Assembly (NCBI RefSeq): GCF_963975345.1
Contig: NZ_CAXBGE010000011.1
Coordinates: 62,001 to 126,000, forward strand
Direction of reading: 5' to 3'
DNA: 64,000 nt
From: Maricaulis sp963975345
GTDB taxonomy: Bacteria > Pseudomonadota > Alphaproteobacteria > Caulobacterales > Maricaulaceae
The notes under the pieces were generated by a model. The model searched no databases. It saw nothing but the letters and a program-made list of their open reading frames with translations, and was not told where the DNA came from. The position numbers were made by a program, and so were the translations under genes. Shown here in pieces: positions 15,166-24,230 of the stretch (position 1 is its first letter; every line of letters starts with the position of its first letter).

Positions 15166-16746
15166 ATGGCTGACGCCCCGGGCGCAGCACAATCTGGCGA
15201 TCCAGCCGGTACACCGGAACTCGCACCACGGCGCCCCGGCGGATTGACGGGGGCTGAGGCTGCGCGTTTGCTCGCCACTGATGCCTGCCGCGCGGATACC
15301 TGTTCGCCTTGGGAGGCGTCGCCGATCGGCGTCACCGCATGGCTTCTCTGGCGCGCGATCCTCAAGGGTTTCAGACCGGTTTGGTTGATTGCTTCGCTGC
15401 TGGTGACGGTCTGGTTCGGCGCTCACGTCGTGATTGAGCGCGGCGGCATCGCCGCGATGACCCGCACCGAACCCGGTCTCGAGGCCCGCATCCAGTCGGC
15501 CCTGGCGGCCTCTGTCCCTGACGGGGTTGAGGCGCGTGATTACTGGGTCGGTCAGATGTCGCAGGCACTCGACGGCGATGCACGCCGGCGCGCCGATCTC
15601 GACCGCTTCCGCGCTTGGGCGGTGATTGGTCCCGATCTGATCGGCCGCGATCGGCTGGCGTTACAACATCTCGCTGGCCCAGCCGGGCCGGCTGTCTTGA
15701 ACGCTCGCCTGAGCGCCGCCCCGCCCTGGGTACGCGATGACCGGTTGGCGCAGGGCTATCGTGAACTGATCGCCAACGACGCCGCGCGGCAGCTCGATCC
15801 ACCGCAATTGGTGTTCGCACCGCCCGAGATACTGACGCGTCAGGCGGCGGCGCAATTCCACTGGTCGATTGCCGAGCACAGCGCCAATGCTTTCTTCAGC
15901 GGCCGGCTCAGCGGCCAGTTCGAATTGACCATGGTGCCCGGCCTTGTTGTCGGTGAGGGCGGCGATACGCGTTTGTATGGCGGTGTGCGTCAGCTCTATA
16001 TGCAGGCCTGCGCCCGTGAGCCACAAATGAAGGGCTGTGAGACCGGCATTGTGCCGCCGCAGAGCTTTGACCCGGTACGCTATGCCTTGGCGGCGCTGGA
16101 AGCCGGTGTCGTCGATCTCAATCTGCCTACCAGTGTTATCCATGACGGGGCGCAGGTGTTGCAGGCGGCGCGCGAATCCGGACGGGTTCAGCCGGAGCTG
16201 GAGGCGCAATTGCGCGGCTGGGTCGAGACCGTCCTGCCACCAGACGAGATTTCCGCTGCCCTGCAGCGCGCGGCGCTGGCGCCAGATTTCGCCTTTTCCG
16301 CTCCGGGCCAGGCGCAGCGTCCACTGGCCGGCCAGATCGAACACCGTTCCGGTAGCGATACCGCCGCGCTGTCGCGTCTGCTCGACGATCTGGCGCGCAT
16401 TCGCCGCACATCGTCGGCGATGACAGCGATCCGCGTCGTCTCGGCAATCAGTGAGCTTAACCAAGCCGATTATCTCGTGCGTATCTCAAACACGGCCGGC
16501 GACCGTCTTCTGGCGCTGCACCTGGCGCTCGGTGAGGGTGTGTTTCACCTGCTCGATTCAAGCGCAGAAGCCCACCGCCCGACGGCTCGATCGGTCAATT
16601 TGGCCTGGGCTGGACTACTTTCGACGGCGATTGTCCTGTTTTTGACTCTGGTTCGGCTGGCGACATCGCCTCTGGTGAGGCGGGCGAGTCGCCTGACAGC
16701 GCTGGACGCGCGGTTGTCGCGTTTATTCCTTGGTAGGAAAAGCTAA
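15166..16746 (+). CDS. Unrecognised protein with two terminal membrane helices
   Basis: A 526-residue protein I cannot assign. A soluble N-terminal part (about 1-65) precedes a hydrophobic helix near residues 72-91; a long, probably periplasmic region follows to about residue 480, then a second membrane helix near 482-500 and a basic tail of some 25 residues. The topology (both ends inside, a large loop outside) is the pattern of a sensory or assembly protein. No catalytic motif, repeat or known domain is visible. A GGGGGCAAG site precedes the ATG. Codon use matches its neighbours, so it seems to be a resident gene. Confidence 0.75.
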   Translation: MADAPGAAQSGDPAGTPELAPRRPGGLTGAEAARLLATDACRADTCSPWEASPIGVTAWLLWRAILKGFRPVWLIASLLVTVWFGAHVVIERGGIAAMTRTEPGLEARIQSALAASVPDGVEARDYWVGQMSQALDGDARRRADLDRFRAWAVIGPDLIGRDRLALQHLAGPAGPAVLNARLSAAPPWVRDDRLAQGYRELIANDAARQLDPPQLVFAPPEILTRQAAAQFHWSIAEHSANAFFSGRLSGQFELTMVPGLVVGEGGDTRLYGGVRQLYMQACAREPQMKGCETGIVPPQSFDPVRYALAALEAGVVDLNLPTSVIHDGAQVLQAARESGRVQPELEAQLRGWVETVLPPDEISAALQRAALAPDFAFSAPGQAQRPLAGQIEHRSGSDTAALSRLLDDLARIRRTSSAMTAIRVVSAISELNQADYLVRISNTAGDRLLALHLALGEGVFHLLDSSAEAHRPTARSVNLAWAGLLSTAIVLFLTLVRLATSPLVRRASRLTALDARLSRLFLGRKS

Positions 16747-16907
16747 CTGATTTAAAGGCTTATGGCATATTTTTCCTGAACTCTCTTAACCTTAAAGCAA
16801 TTCTCTTTGCGCAGGATCGGTCTCGTTCGGAAGGCATTCGGACAGGATGGTGGCGCGGATGACAGATCCATAAGGATCGCATCCGCCGGTGTTACAGGGG
16901 AATGATC

Positions 16908-17180
16908 ATGGCGTTTACCGACGTTGAAACTGCGCAAGTGCATGAAGCCGTTACCAGCGACCCGACAGGCGAAGATCTGTGCAAGCTGGGTATTCTGTAC
17001 TCAACGGGCCAGGGCGGCGAAGTCGACTATGTCGAAGCCCACAAATGGTTCAATCTCGCGGCCCTGATGGGGTCCGAGCCGGCGAAATACTATCGCCAGG
17101 AAATCTCTGACCAGATGTCGACGATGGAAGTCGCCAGCGCGCAGCGTGCCGCTCGCGAATGGCTCTCCACCCGCCACTAG
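16908..17180 (+). CDS. Small Sel1-repeat-like protein
   Basis: A 90-residue cytoplasmic protein containing about one and a half Sel1-type (TPR-like) units: LCKLGILYSTGQGGEVDYVEAHKWFNLAA is a clear SLR match, with the alanine-tryptophan-phenylalanine pattern of helix B. The ATG at 16908 is chosen because AGGGGA lies six bases before it; the ATG six bases upstream would leave no spacing. The 161-base region upstream is AT-rich and probably holds its promoter. Single-repeat Sel1 proteins usually mediate protein contacts; nothing nearby identifies the partner. Confidence 0.8.
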   Translation: MAFTDVETAQVHEAVTSDPTGEDLCKLGILYSTGQGGEVDYVEAHKWFNLAALMGSEPAKYYRQEISDQMSTMEVASAQRAAREWLSTRH

Positions 17181-17201
17181 CTGATCACCGCACCCTCCTG
17201 T

Positions 17202-17236
17202 CCAGACGCTGCGGATTTGTAATCCGTTGCGTCTGG
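17202..17236. terminator. Hairpin between convergent genes, possible transcript end
   Basis: An 8-bp stem (CCAGACGC / GCGTCTGG) topped by a second stem (CGGAT / ATCCG) lies between the stop of the Sel1-like gene and the stop of the export lipoprotein gene. Its place between converging genes fits a two-way terminator, but no T run follows on either side. Confidence 0.4.
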
Positions 17237-17275
17237 GACTGGCCGCGCGATTGCTGCCGGCAGGTGTTTCGATGG

Positions 17276-18007
17276 CTATCGTTTGTTGATCGCGTTCGCG
17301 ATGGCGTAAGACATCGCCTGGTCGAGCGGCAGGATCGAATTCACATATTGCTCGATGAAGACATTGATCTCGGCCACCGTCGAACGGGGTACGAAGACGA
17401 TGTCATTGCGGCGCAGCTGCAGCGCGTCGGCACCGTCGCGCCCGCGCAGGGCATCGCGCAGATTGACGGTGCGGCTCATCAATCCGCCGCCTGGTGCCCG
17501 CCGCAATATGGTGACTTCACCCCGCGCTGCCGTATCCATGAAACCACCCGCCAGCATCACTGCTTCCAGCGCCCCGATCGGGCTGGGTAAAGCGATCAGG
17601 CCCGGTGAATTGACCGCTCCACCGACAATGATGTTCTGCGGCCCAAGCGTCGCACGGCGCACTTCCACAATCGGCGAGACCAGCACATTTTGCGCATAGG
17701 CATCGGCGATGACGGTGGCGATCTCGTAATCGGTCTTGTTGGCGACCATGACATTGGCCAGCAGCGGCAGATTGATACGTCCGTCGGGGCCGATTTCTGC
17801 TGTGGTCGACAATTCCGGGGCCGAATGGACGGTCACATCGACGCTGTCACCGGGAAAGAAGCGATAATCCGGGTCAGTATCCTGCCAAGCGAGGAAATGT
17901 TGGCCGCCCCACTGCGCCGCTTCGGCACTCGGCGTCGGTGCATGGCTGGCACAGGCGCCAAGCCCGAATGAAGCCGCAAGGCACAGGCCCAGACTGATCG
18001 CACGCAT
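17276..18007 (-). CDS. Polysaccharide export outer-membrane lipoprotein (Wza/HfsD-like)
   Basis: A 243-residue secreted lipoprotein: signal peptide from MRAISLG with lipobox LGAC near residue 19. DYRFFPGDSVDVTVHSAPEL begins the Poly_export (PES) domain, and two SLBB-like ligand folds follow (IIVGGAVNSPGLIALP...). The start at 18007 has a GAGGGA ribosome site; an upstream start would add eight unconserved residues. It is the outer-membrane portal for the sugar polymer made by the adjoining genes, transcribed divergently from the chain-length gene. It is shorter than E. coli Wza (about 380) and similar in type to the holdfast exporter HfsD of Caulobacter. Confidence 0.88.
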   Translation of the reverse strand: MRAISLGLCLAASFGLGACASHAPTPSAEAAQWGGQHFLAWQDTDPDYRFFPGDSVDVTVHSAPELSTTAEIGPDGRINLPLLANVMVANKTDYEIATVIADAYAQNVLVSPIVEVRRATLGPQNIIVGGAVNSPGLIALPSPIGALEAVMLAGGFMDTAARGEVTILRRAPGGGLMSRTVNLRDALRGRDGADALQLRRNDIVFVPRSTVAEINVFIEQYVNSILPLDQAMSYAIANAINKR

Positions 18008-18093
18008 GAATAATCCCTCGGATTCGCTCAATGAGTGATTTCAGACCCGTTTGGATAAGAAAAAATTAAGCGCAGCGAGGCCCTTATGGAGTC

Positions 18094-19617
18094 ATGACTC
18101 GCGATCATCACACAAGCGGCCCGAATGAGGCCCCGGCGACCGGCCTTGGCTCGGGCACGCGCGGCGATCTCGACCTGTTCGATGTCATTGCCCTGGCATG
18201 GTCGGAGAAGGGTTTCATCGCCCTGGTGTTTGCAGTTCTGTTCGCCCTCGGGGTCGCCGCTTCGCTCACCATGCTGAAGCCGACCTATCAGGCACATTCA
18301 ACGCTGATGATTCTGCAGGGCGATAATCCGACGCCAGCCACCGCCGGTTCCGGCGATGCCTTCATTCTTGCGCAGGTCATGCAGTCGGAGAGCCAATTGC
18401 TCAGTTCGGCCACGGTGTTGCGCCGCACGCTCGATGCGCTCGGGCCGGAACAGATCCTCGGTGAAGTGGTGCTTGGGGATGCTGACACTGCGGCGCTGAA
18501 AACCCTGTCGAATTCCTTTTCACTGGCGCGGGAGCCCAACTCCTCCGCCATCGATGCGAGTTATTCGGCCAGTTCGGCAACCCGCTCCGCACTGGTGTTG
18601 AACGCAATCATCGACGCCTATCTGGCTTATCGCGAGGAAGTGCTGATCGAAACCGGTGTCGCCGGGCTAACGGTCCGGCGCAACCAGGCCAATGAATCTG
18701 TGCAGGCAGCCCAGGCGGCACGTGATGATTTCCTGTTGCAACATGACCTGTCGAATTTCGAGGTCGAACAACAAACGACGGACACGCTGGTCGGTGATCT
18801 GACCGATCGGGTCAATACCTCCAGCGCCAACCTCGAGTCCGCGCGCGCCGGGGCCGCCGCGATTCGCGACCGGCTGCGTAGCGTGCCGGAGAATATCGAG
18901 CTTTATGTCGAGAATGGCATAGACGGGGTCCTGCTGGATCGCCAGTCGGAACGGGCGCGGCTGTTATCGCGCTATCAGGCCGGCGCGCCCGCCGTTGTCG
19001 CGATTGATCGCGAGATCGCGGCCATCGAGACCTTCCTGGCCAGCGGTACGGCCGACGGGCGCGGCCAGAGCCGAACCGGTCCCAATCCGGTGCGTCAATC
19101 GCTGGAAACTGATCTGGCGACCCGCGAAGCCAATGCTCAGGCGGAGTCCTCACTGCTCGCAACCCTGCAGCAGCAATTGCGGGTCAATCGCGATGCGGCG
19201 GCGCGCTTGCGCCAACTCGAGCCGGAATTCACCCGACTGGAACAAAATGTCGTCGCGGCAGAACAGGCCGCCGCCATCGTCGCTGGTCAAGAAGCCACCG
19301 CTTCGGCGCGCCGTTCCTCGACCTTGGGCGGTGCCGATGCCGTGCGCCTGATCGATCGCGCCACGCCGCCCTTGCAGGCCAAATCGATGAAAAAGCTGGG
19401 CCTGATCGCCGCCTTTGTAATGGCCGGTGGTATTGCCCTGTTCTCCGGGCTGATGCGCGGATATTGGCGCGTCTATATCGGTGTACGTGCCATGCCCGCG
19501 CCGGCACGCCAGATGCAACCGATTGACGGGGCTGCGACAGCCCAAGCCGGGCCGGCGGCCAATGATCTGCCGCCCGATATTCCGATCCTGGCGCGGGTGT
19601 TCGAACGCACAGCGTAA
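18094..19617 (+). CDS. Polysaccharide chain-length / co-polymerase protein (Wzz domain, HfsA-like)
   Basis: A 507-residue inner-membrane protein of the Wzz/GumC group. It has a cytoplasmic start, membrane helix at about 40-60, the Wzz segment just after it (PTYQAHSTLMILQGD), a long alpha-helical, coiled-coil-rich periplasmic domain (to about 425), and a second membrane helix at about 431-455. A 50-residue cytoplasmic tail follows; there is no kinase domain, which is instead encoded by the next gene. It would set chain length and bridge the polymerase to the outer-membrane portal. It corresponds in position and type to HfsA of the Caulobacter holdfast locus (inference). Confidence 0.87.
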   Translation: MTRDHHTSGPNEAPATGLGSGTRGDLDLFDVIALAWSEKGFIALVFAVLFALGVAASLTMLKPTYQAHSTLMILQGDNPTPATAGSGDAFILAQVMQSESQLLSSATVLRRTLDALGPEQILGEVVLGDADTAALKTLSNSFSLAREPNSSAIDASYSASSATRSALVLNAIIDAYLAYREEVLIETGVAGLTVRRNQANESVQAAQAARDDFLLQHDLSNFEVEQQTTDTLVGDLTDRVNTSSANLESARAGAAAIRDRLRSVPENIELYVENGIDGVLLDRQSERARLLSRYQAGAPAVVAIDREIAAIETFLASGTADGRGQSRTGPNPVRQSLETDLATREANAQAESSLLATLQQQLRVNRDAAARLRQLEPEFTRLEQNVVAAEQAAAIVAGQEATASARRSSTLGGADAVRLIDRATPPLQAKSMKKLGLIAAFVMAGGIALFSGLMRGYWRVYIGVRAMPAPARQMQPIDGAATAQAGPAANDLPPDIPILARVFERTA

Positions 19618-19689
19618 GCGGCGCGTTAACTCCGTTTGCCGCAAGCTGCCGCGACGACTCATCGAATCGCGACGGATGTGAACCAGCCC

Positions 19690-20319
19690 ATGAATTTGAC
19701 GGCCGAATTGTCCCAGCTGATCGATCAGCTCGAACCGATTGCCCGACCGGGCGGTCAGGGGCGGGCGCTGATGGTGATGGGCTCGCGTCCCGGCGCCGGC
19801 GCCTCGACGGTCGCACGCGAACTGGCACGGCTGGCGGCGCTGCGCTCGCAGCGCGGTGTCTGGCTCTATGATCTTGATTTCTCTGACAATGCCCAGGCCC
19901 GCGCCGCGCACGCACAAGGGCCGGTCTTCGACGCCGCGCTTGGGCGTGAGCCCTTCTGGTCGCTGAAAACCGGCACCGGACGGGCCCGGATCGTGGCGCG
20001 TCAATCGGTGGTCGCCAATCTGTTTGTGACTGAATTACAGAGCGAGCCCGATGCTGTGCAGCAGGTTGGCTTGCGCGCTGCGCCCGAATACTGGGCCGCC
20101 GTGCGCGAAGCGATCGATCTGGCGATCATTGATGCACCGAGTAACTCCAAGGCACCGCTCAGCCTGGCGGCCGATCTTGATGGCGTGATTCTTGTTGCGG
20201 ATGCCCGCGATCCCAATAGCGCGGGAATTCTGGCCCGCCGGGCCGCGATCGAGGCGCGCGGCGGTGTCGTTGCCGGTCTGATCCTCAATCGGACGGATCG
20301 ATTCCAGAGTGCGGCATGA
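19690..20319 (+). CDS. Kinase-like P-loop protein of the polysaccharide cluster (CpsD/HfsB-like) lacking the Walker A lysine
   Basis: A 209-residue protein with the fold plan of bacterial tyrosine kinases (CpsD/CapB, MinD-like): P-loop region at 31-40, Walker A' strand WLYDLDFSD (58-66), and the DLAIIDAPS strand near residue 143. The P-loop reads GSRPGAGAST: the lysine that contacts ATP phosphates in GKS is alanine (A38). The C-terminus also lacks the tyrosine cluster that BY-kinases phosphorylate. It therefore probably regulates or scaffolds the co-polymerase rather than acting as an active kinase. It follows the Wzz gene and its stop overlaps the polymerase start as ATGA. Confidence 0.82.
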   Translation: MNLTAELSQLIDQLEPIARPGGQGRALMVMGSRPGAGASTVARELARLAALRSQRGVWLYDLDFSDNAQARAAHAQGPVFDAALGREPFWSLKTGTGRARIVARQSVVANLFVTELQSEPDAVQQVGLRAAPEYWAAVREAIDLAIIDAPSNSKAPLSLAADLDGVILVADARDPNSAGILARRAAIEARGGVVAGLILNRTDRFQSAA

Positions 20320-21578
20320 GCCCGATCGCCGCCCGCGAGCCGTTATTCCTGAGCGTTTTGCGCCAGGCACCCGGCCTGCGTTCGGTGCGTTTTGCCGAAG
20401 CCGGTTTCACGGTTGTCGGGCTGTTTCTATTTTCTCAAGCGCTGATCGGTCCGCTGTTTGCGCCGTCCGGAAGCGACGAGACCTCGGTGATCCTGCGATT
20501 GATGTGGCTGCCGGTCTACGGGCTGACGATCCTGCTGATGCTGGCACGGCCCGGCGCTGTCCTGCGGACTCTGAGCAATAATCTTCTGTTGGTTGGCCTG
20601 ATCGCGCTGATGGCGGTTTCGGTGATGTGGTCGGTGGCACCGGACGTGACGATACGGCGGACCTTTGCGTTGGCCATGAGTGCATGTTTCGGTCTCTGGA
20701 TAGCCTCGCGCTGGTCCTGGCGCGAGATGATCCTGTTGATCGCCACGACTTTCGCTCTGCTCGGGCTAACCAGCACTTTCATGGCACTGGCTGTACCGGC
20801 CATGGGCGTCGATCATGTCGTTCACCCCGGTGCCTGGAAGGGCGTGTTCTGGGAAAAGAACACGCTCGGCGGCGTGATGGCCTGGGGTGTGGTCAGCGGA
20901 CTGGCGGCGATCCGTGTTGATCCGAAACACTGGTTGTTCTGGGCCGGCTGTACGGCGATGTGCGTGGCACTGGTCCTGCTCTCGACGTCGAAAACCGCGC
21001 TGCTGTCCTGCCTGCTGGGCACGGGCCTGGCGATCGGGATCGCCTTGTGCCGGCGCGGCTTCGGCTTTGCCTCGCTGATGATTTTTCTCGGCCTGACCGG
21101 CGGTATCACGATTGCGACCATCATGCTGGTCGCCCCGGTCGAGGCGCTGGAAGCGCTCGGGCGTGATGCGACCCTAACCGGGCGGACCGATATCTGGGGC
21201 GTTCTGATCGAGGAGATTCGCACCGTGCCCTGGACCGGCTATGGTTACATGGCCTTCTGGTCCGCCGAGAACGGACCCGTGTTCTGGGTTCGGCAGGCAA
21301 CCCATTGGGACGTGCCGACGGCGCATAATGGCTGGATCGAGATCGCGCTGGCGATCGGTATTCCCGGCGTCGTGATGACGGCCTTGGTGTATTTTCAGGC
21401 GCTGTTGCGCGCGGTCGGGCGAATTTTCAACGGCCCGGAGACCTATTGGGCGCTGGGCTTTATCTCGATGATCCTGCTGGTCTCAATCAGCGAAAGCAAT
21501 CTGGTGCACCAAAATTCGCTCGGCTGGGTGATGTTTGTCGCCACCTCCGCTAAACTGGCTGAACGGCGCGAGCGCTAG
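20316..21578 (+). CDS. O-antigen ligase/polymerase family membrane protein (Wzy/HfsC-like)
   Basis: A 420-residue multi-helix inner-membrane protein with about ten to twelve hydrophobic segments. The central block with GAWKGVFWEKNTLGG, then a large periplasmic loop bearing TGRTDIWGVLIEEI and the AHNGWIEIALAIGIPG stretch, is the Wzy_C/O-antigen ligase signature; the arginine and histidine of that loop are the usual catalytic residues. It would polymerise lipid-linked repeat units. It overlaps the kinase-like gene by four bases and converges on a glycosyltransferase gene, with both stops sharing CTAG. It matches HfsC of holdfast clusters in type and order. Confidence 0.86.
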   Translation: MSPIAAREPLFLSVLRQAPGLRSVRFAEAGFTVVGLFLFSQALIGPLFAPSGSDETSVILRLMWLPVYGLTILLMLARPGAVLRTLSNNLLLVGLIALMAVSVMWSVAPDVTIRRTFALAMSACFGLWIASRWSWREMILLIATTFALLGLTSTFMALAVPAMGVDHVVHPGAWKGVFWEKNTLGGVMAWGVVSGLAAIRVDPKHWLFWAGCTAMCVALVLLSTSKTALLSCLLGTGLAIGIALCRRGFGFASLMIFLGLTGGITIATIMLVAPVEALEALGRDATLTGRTDIWGVLIEEIRTVPWTGYGYMAFWSAENGPVFWVRQATHWDVPTAHNGWIEIALAIGIPGVVMTALVYFQALLRAVGRIFNGPETYWALGFISMILLVSISESNLVHQNSLGWVMFVATSAKLAERRER

Positions 21579-22522
21579 CCGGCACCGACGCCGCTCGGAT
21601 TGTGGGCCGCAGGCGTGCCGGCTTGGCCATAGAATTTCGGCTCCAGACCTTTGAACCAGAATAATTTCCCGACGCCTTGTACTGCCTTGTCAAACGCTTT
21701 GACTGATAGTTTCGGGCGCAGAGGCAAGGCCAGCAGGGCGAGCGGGGCGTAAACCAGCATCTGGGCCAGGCCGACGGCCATCCAGAAGGCAATCCTCGCC
21801 GGATTAATGGCGTTCGGGCGGGCGCAATTCTGTGTCGCGCCCTGACCGAAGGCAAAGCTGCGCGCCAGCAGGTGGGACCAACCGGTCCGCGCGGTGCCAA
21901 CCACTTCGACCGCTTTCGCGCGGGCGGACCAGCCGAAGCGGGCCCCTTGCGCGGCGAGCAGGGCGAAGAAGGCATCATCCTCGCCGCCGATCTGATTGAG
22001 CGCAGGGTCGAAGGGCTGATCCGGCAGTTGGAAGGCGGCGCGGTCGATTAGTGAGTTGCCACTCCCGAAGGGCTCGTGAAGCAAGCTGTCGGTCGCTGGA
22101 CCGGCGCGCGAATAAAGCCGCGCCGCGAGTTGGCCGGGCAGGCTGTCCGGTGCGTCGACCTCGGCGCGAAGCGGGCCGAATACGACCGGGACATCAAGCG
22201 TCTGCGCCGTATCCAGCAAGGCACCGAGCCAGTCGACGGAGGCGATTTCGTCATCGTCGAGGAAGGCGATATAGCGTCCGGTCGCGGCCGCAAAGCCGGC
22301 ATTGCGCGCATTGGAAACACCCGGCTCAGGTTCGTGCACATAAATCACCGGGCAACGCGCGACAGCGCGGGCATTGTCAGCGATACAACGCGCCGAGGCA
22401 TCGGGGGCATTGTCGACAATGATGATTTCCTCGGGCCGCCGCGATTGCGCCAGTACGCTCTGAATGGTGACGCGCAGGCCCTCGGGACGGTGCATGGTCG
22501 GGATTACGACTGAAACTGTCAT
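21575..22522 (-). CDS. GT2 family glycosyltransferase
   Basis: A 315-residue inverting glycosyltransferase with GT-A fold. The nucleotide-binding strand VSVVIPTMHRPEGLR starts the protein, VDNAPDASA follows, and FLDDDEIASVDWL contains the DDD metal-binding motif; ...NQIGGEDDAFFALL carries the ED catalytic-base motif. A hydrophobic C-terminal segment (about 240-285) may anchor it to the inner membrane. Its start codon overlaps the stop of the deacetylase gene, in the order flippase-GT2-deacetylase-GT2 on the minus strand. It would add one sugar to the lipid-linked repeat unit. It could be an HfsG or HfsL counterpart; sequence alone does not decide. Confidence 0.88.
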   Translation of the reverse strand: MTVSVVIPTMHRPEGLRVTIQSVLAQSRRPEEIIIVDNAPDASARCIADNARAVARCPVIYVHEPEPGVSNARNAGFAAATGRYIAFLDDDEIASVDWLGALLDTAQTLDVPVVFGPLRAEVDAPDSLPGQLAARLYSRAGPATDSLLHEPFGSGNSLIDRAAFQLPDQPFDPALNQIGGEDDAFFALLAAQGARFGWSARAKAVEVVGTARTGWSHLLARSFAFGQGATQNCARPNAINPARIAFWMAVGLAQMLVYAPLALLALPLRPKLSVKAFDKAVQGVGKLFWFKGLEPKFYGQAGTPAAHNPSGVGAG

Positions 22523-23286
22523 TGGCTGCGCCCCATTTCGGTCATCGCTTCAGACACAGTCAGGACCCGTGCACCGCTGCGCTCGACAGCGTCGCAAACC
22601 CGGGCCAATTGCTCCGGCGTACAGCCCCATTCAGTGGGCTCGTCCTGCACATCGTGGAGATAGAAGATCAGCCAGCCTGGATCCTGAATCAGCGCTTCGG
22701 CCGCTTCAATCGCGCGGGCAATGCCCGCTTCGCCGCCATCGACGGGAACGGATTTGAGCAGATTGCGGTCGCAGGGCCCACGATTGATCGCCGCCTCGAT
22801 GCCGCGCAGCGAGCGAAATCGGTCACTCAAGATGCGTTTGACCGCTGGAGTCGCAACGCCATAGGGATAAGCGAAGCTGTCGAGCGGGCCGGTATAGCCC
22901 AGCGCGCGCAGGCCCGCCTCATTGCGCTCGATATCGGCGAGCAATTCTGCTTCGCCGACGCTGGATCCGTCGAGATGGCTGTGGGTGTGGCAGCCGATCT
23001 CATGGCCGGCATCCGCCAGGCGCTGCAAATCATCGCCATCGAACATCGGTCCGTGATGGGTGTCGGTGCCGGCATAACCGGCCGAAGCGTAATAAGTGCC
23101 GCGCCAACCATGACGCTCGAGCAGCGCTGCGCCGGTCGTGGCCGCGGAACGCGGAAAGTCGTCAAAGCTGAAGCTGACGAGCCCATGGTCGAGATCGACG
23201 CTGAGCGGCGCGCGTGCGGCCATCCGGGCCCAGCGGCGGGAGAATTTGGCGATCAGGCCGCTGGCAGGCTGGTAGGGTGCGTTCAT
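22519..23286 (-). CDS. Polysaccharide deacetylase (NodB domain, HfsH-like)
   Basis: A 255-residue carbohydrate esterase 4 enzyme. HGLVSFSFDDFPRSAATTG carries the catalytic and metal-binding aspartate pair, HEIGCHTHSHLDGSS the His-x-x-x-His metal ligands, and FAYPYGVATPAVKRIL the third conserved motif. No signal peptide is present, so it acts in the cytoplasm, as reported for HfsH in Caulobacter, where deacetylation of N-acetylglucosamine makes the holdfast sticky. It is in a tight four-gene minus-strand operon and overlaps both neighbours by one to four bases. Confidence 0.9.
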   Translation of the reverse strand: MNAPYQPASGLIAKFSRRWARMAARAPLSVDLDHGLVSFSFDDFPRSAATTGAALLERHGWRGTYYASAGYAGTDTHHGPMFDGDDLQRLADAGHEIGCHTHSHLDGSSVGEAELLADIERNEAGLRALGYTGPLDSFAYPYGVATPAVKRILSDRFRSLRGIEAAINRGPCDRNLLKSVPVDGGEAGIARAIEAAEALIQDPGWLIFYLHDVQDEPTEWGCTPEQLARVCDAVERSGARVLTVSEAMTEMGRSQ

Positions 23287-24230
23287 CAGATGGCCTCCGC
23301 AGCCCAGCTGGCGCGCCAGAGTTTTAGAGCCGCCGTGCGTAGCCGCACCGGCAGGTTCTCGCTATTGGCCACACGCGCCCAAAGTCCGCGTAACAGACGC
23401 TGGAAGGGAATGGCGCCGAGCGTGCGGGCGGCACGCGCTCCAGGCAGCACCGCCAGATGCGGGTGCTTGTGCAGCAGACGGGCGTAATTGACCGCCCCGT
23501 CACGGAATTTCTGCAACAGCGAGTCGGTGGTCTGCAGCCCGGCATGGCGCGCCGGATTGTCGAGATGGATCAGTTGATGATGGCGCGCAGCGCGCACCGC
23601 CCAGTCAACATCCTCAAAGCCCCAGCCGGTGAAACCGGTGTCAAACGGCACGCCGCGCATGACGCTGGCGCGGACCAGAAGATTGCTGGAGCAATAGGCG
23701 GTTGGCCCGATCAGAGCGCGGGCGGCGGCGTTCTTCTCGTCACTGGTTCGGGCGAGGACGGCATGAAGCTGATAGCGCTCATCGTCCGGTTCGATGGTCT
23801 CATAGCCGCCAAAGGCCGCGTCGAAATCATCCAGCTCGATGCGATCGAGATAGGCTTGCAGAAATTCGTCATCGCCGGGCTGCATATCCGCGTCGAGGTA
23901 AAGCAACCAGCGGCCACGGGCCTGTCGCGCCAGCAGATTGCGGCCGGCGGACCGGCCGATATTCTGCGCCGCGCTCAACAATCGGGCCGGAGCACTCAAG
24001 GCGCGGATCGTGCGCGCCACCGCTTCGTTGAGCGCCGGATCGGGACAGCCATCATCGAGCAGCACGATCTCGATATCGCGCCGTACGCCGATCAGCGGAT
24101 TGAGCGCAGCGGCGAGTGCCGTCGGATCATCGCGATAGAAGGGCACCAGGATGGACAGTGTCGTCCGGTCGGATCTTTGCCAGGCGGTATTGGCCAGTTC
24201 GGCGAATTGCGTCTGTGATGGATCGGTCAT
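23286..24230 (-). CDS. GT2 family glycosyltransferase
   Basis: A 314-residue glycosyltransferase. TLSILVPFYRDDPTALAAAL is the first GT-A strand, VLLDDGCPDPALNEAV the next, and LLYLDADMQPGDDEF contains the DAD metal motif; GWGFEDVDWAVRA is the ED motif of chondroitin-type GT2 enzymes. It starts at the ATG at 24230, which overlaps the flippase stop as ATGA; a longer reading would add 45 residues. The end overlaps the deacetylase start by one base. It probably adds a hexosamine or hexose to the undecaprenyl-linked intermediate; the donor is unknown. Confidence 0.88.
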   Translation of the reverse strand: MTDPSQTQFAELANTAWQRSDRTTLSILVPFYRDDPTALAAALNPLIGVRRDIEIVLLDDGCPDPALNEAVARTIRALSAPARLLSAAQNIGRSAGRNLLARQARGRWLLYLDADMQPGDDEFLQAYLDRIELDDFDAAFGGYETIEPDDERYQLHAVLARTSDEKNAAARALIGPTAYCSSNLLVRASVMRGVPFDTGFTGWGFEDVDWAVRAARHHQLIHLDNPARHAGLQTTDSLLQKFRDGAVNYARLLHKHPHLAVLPGARAARTLGAIPFQRLLRGLWARVANSENLPVRLRTAALKLWRASWAAEAI

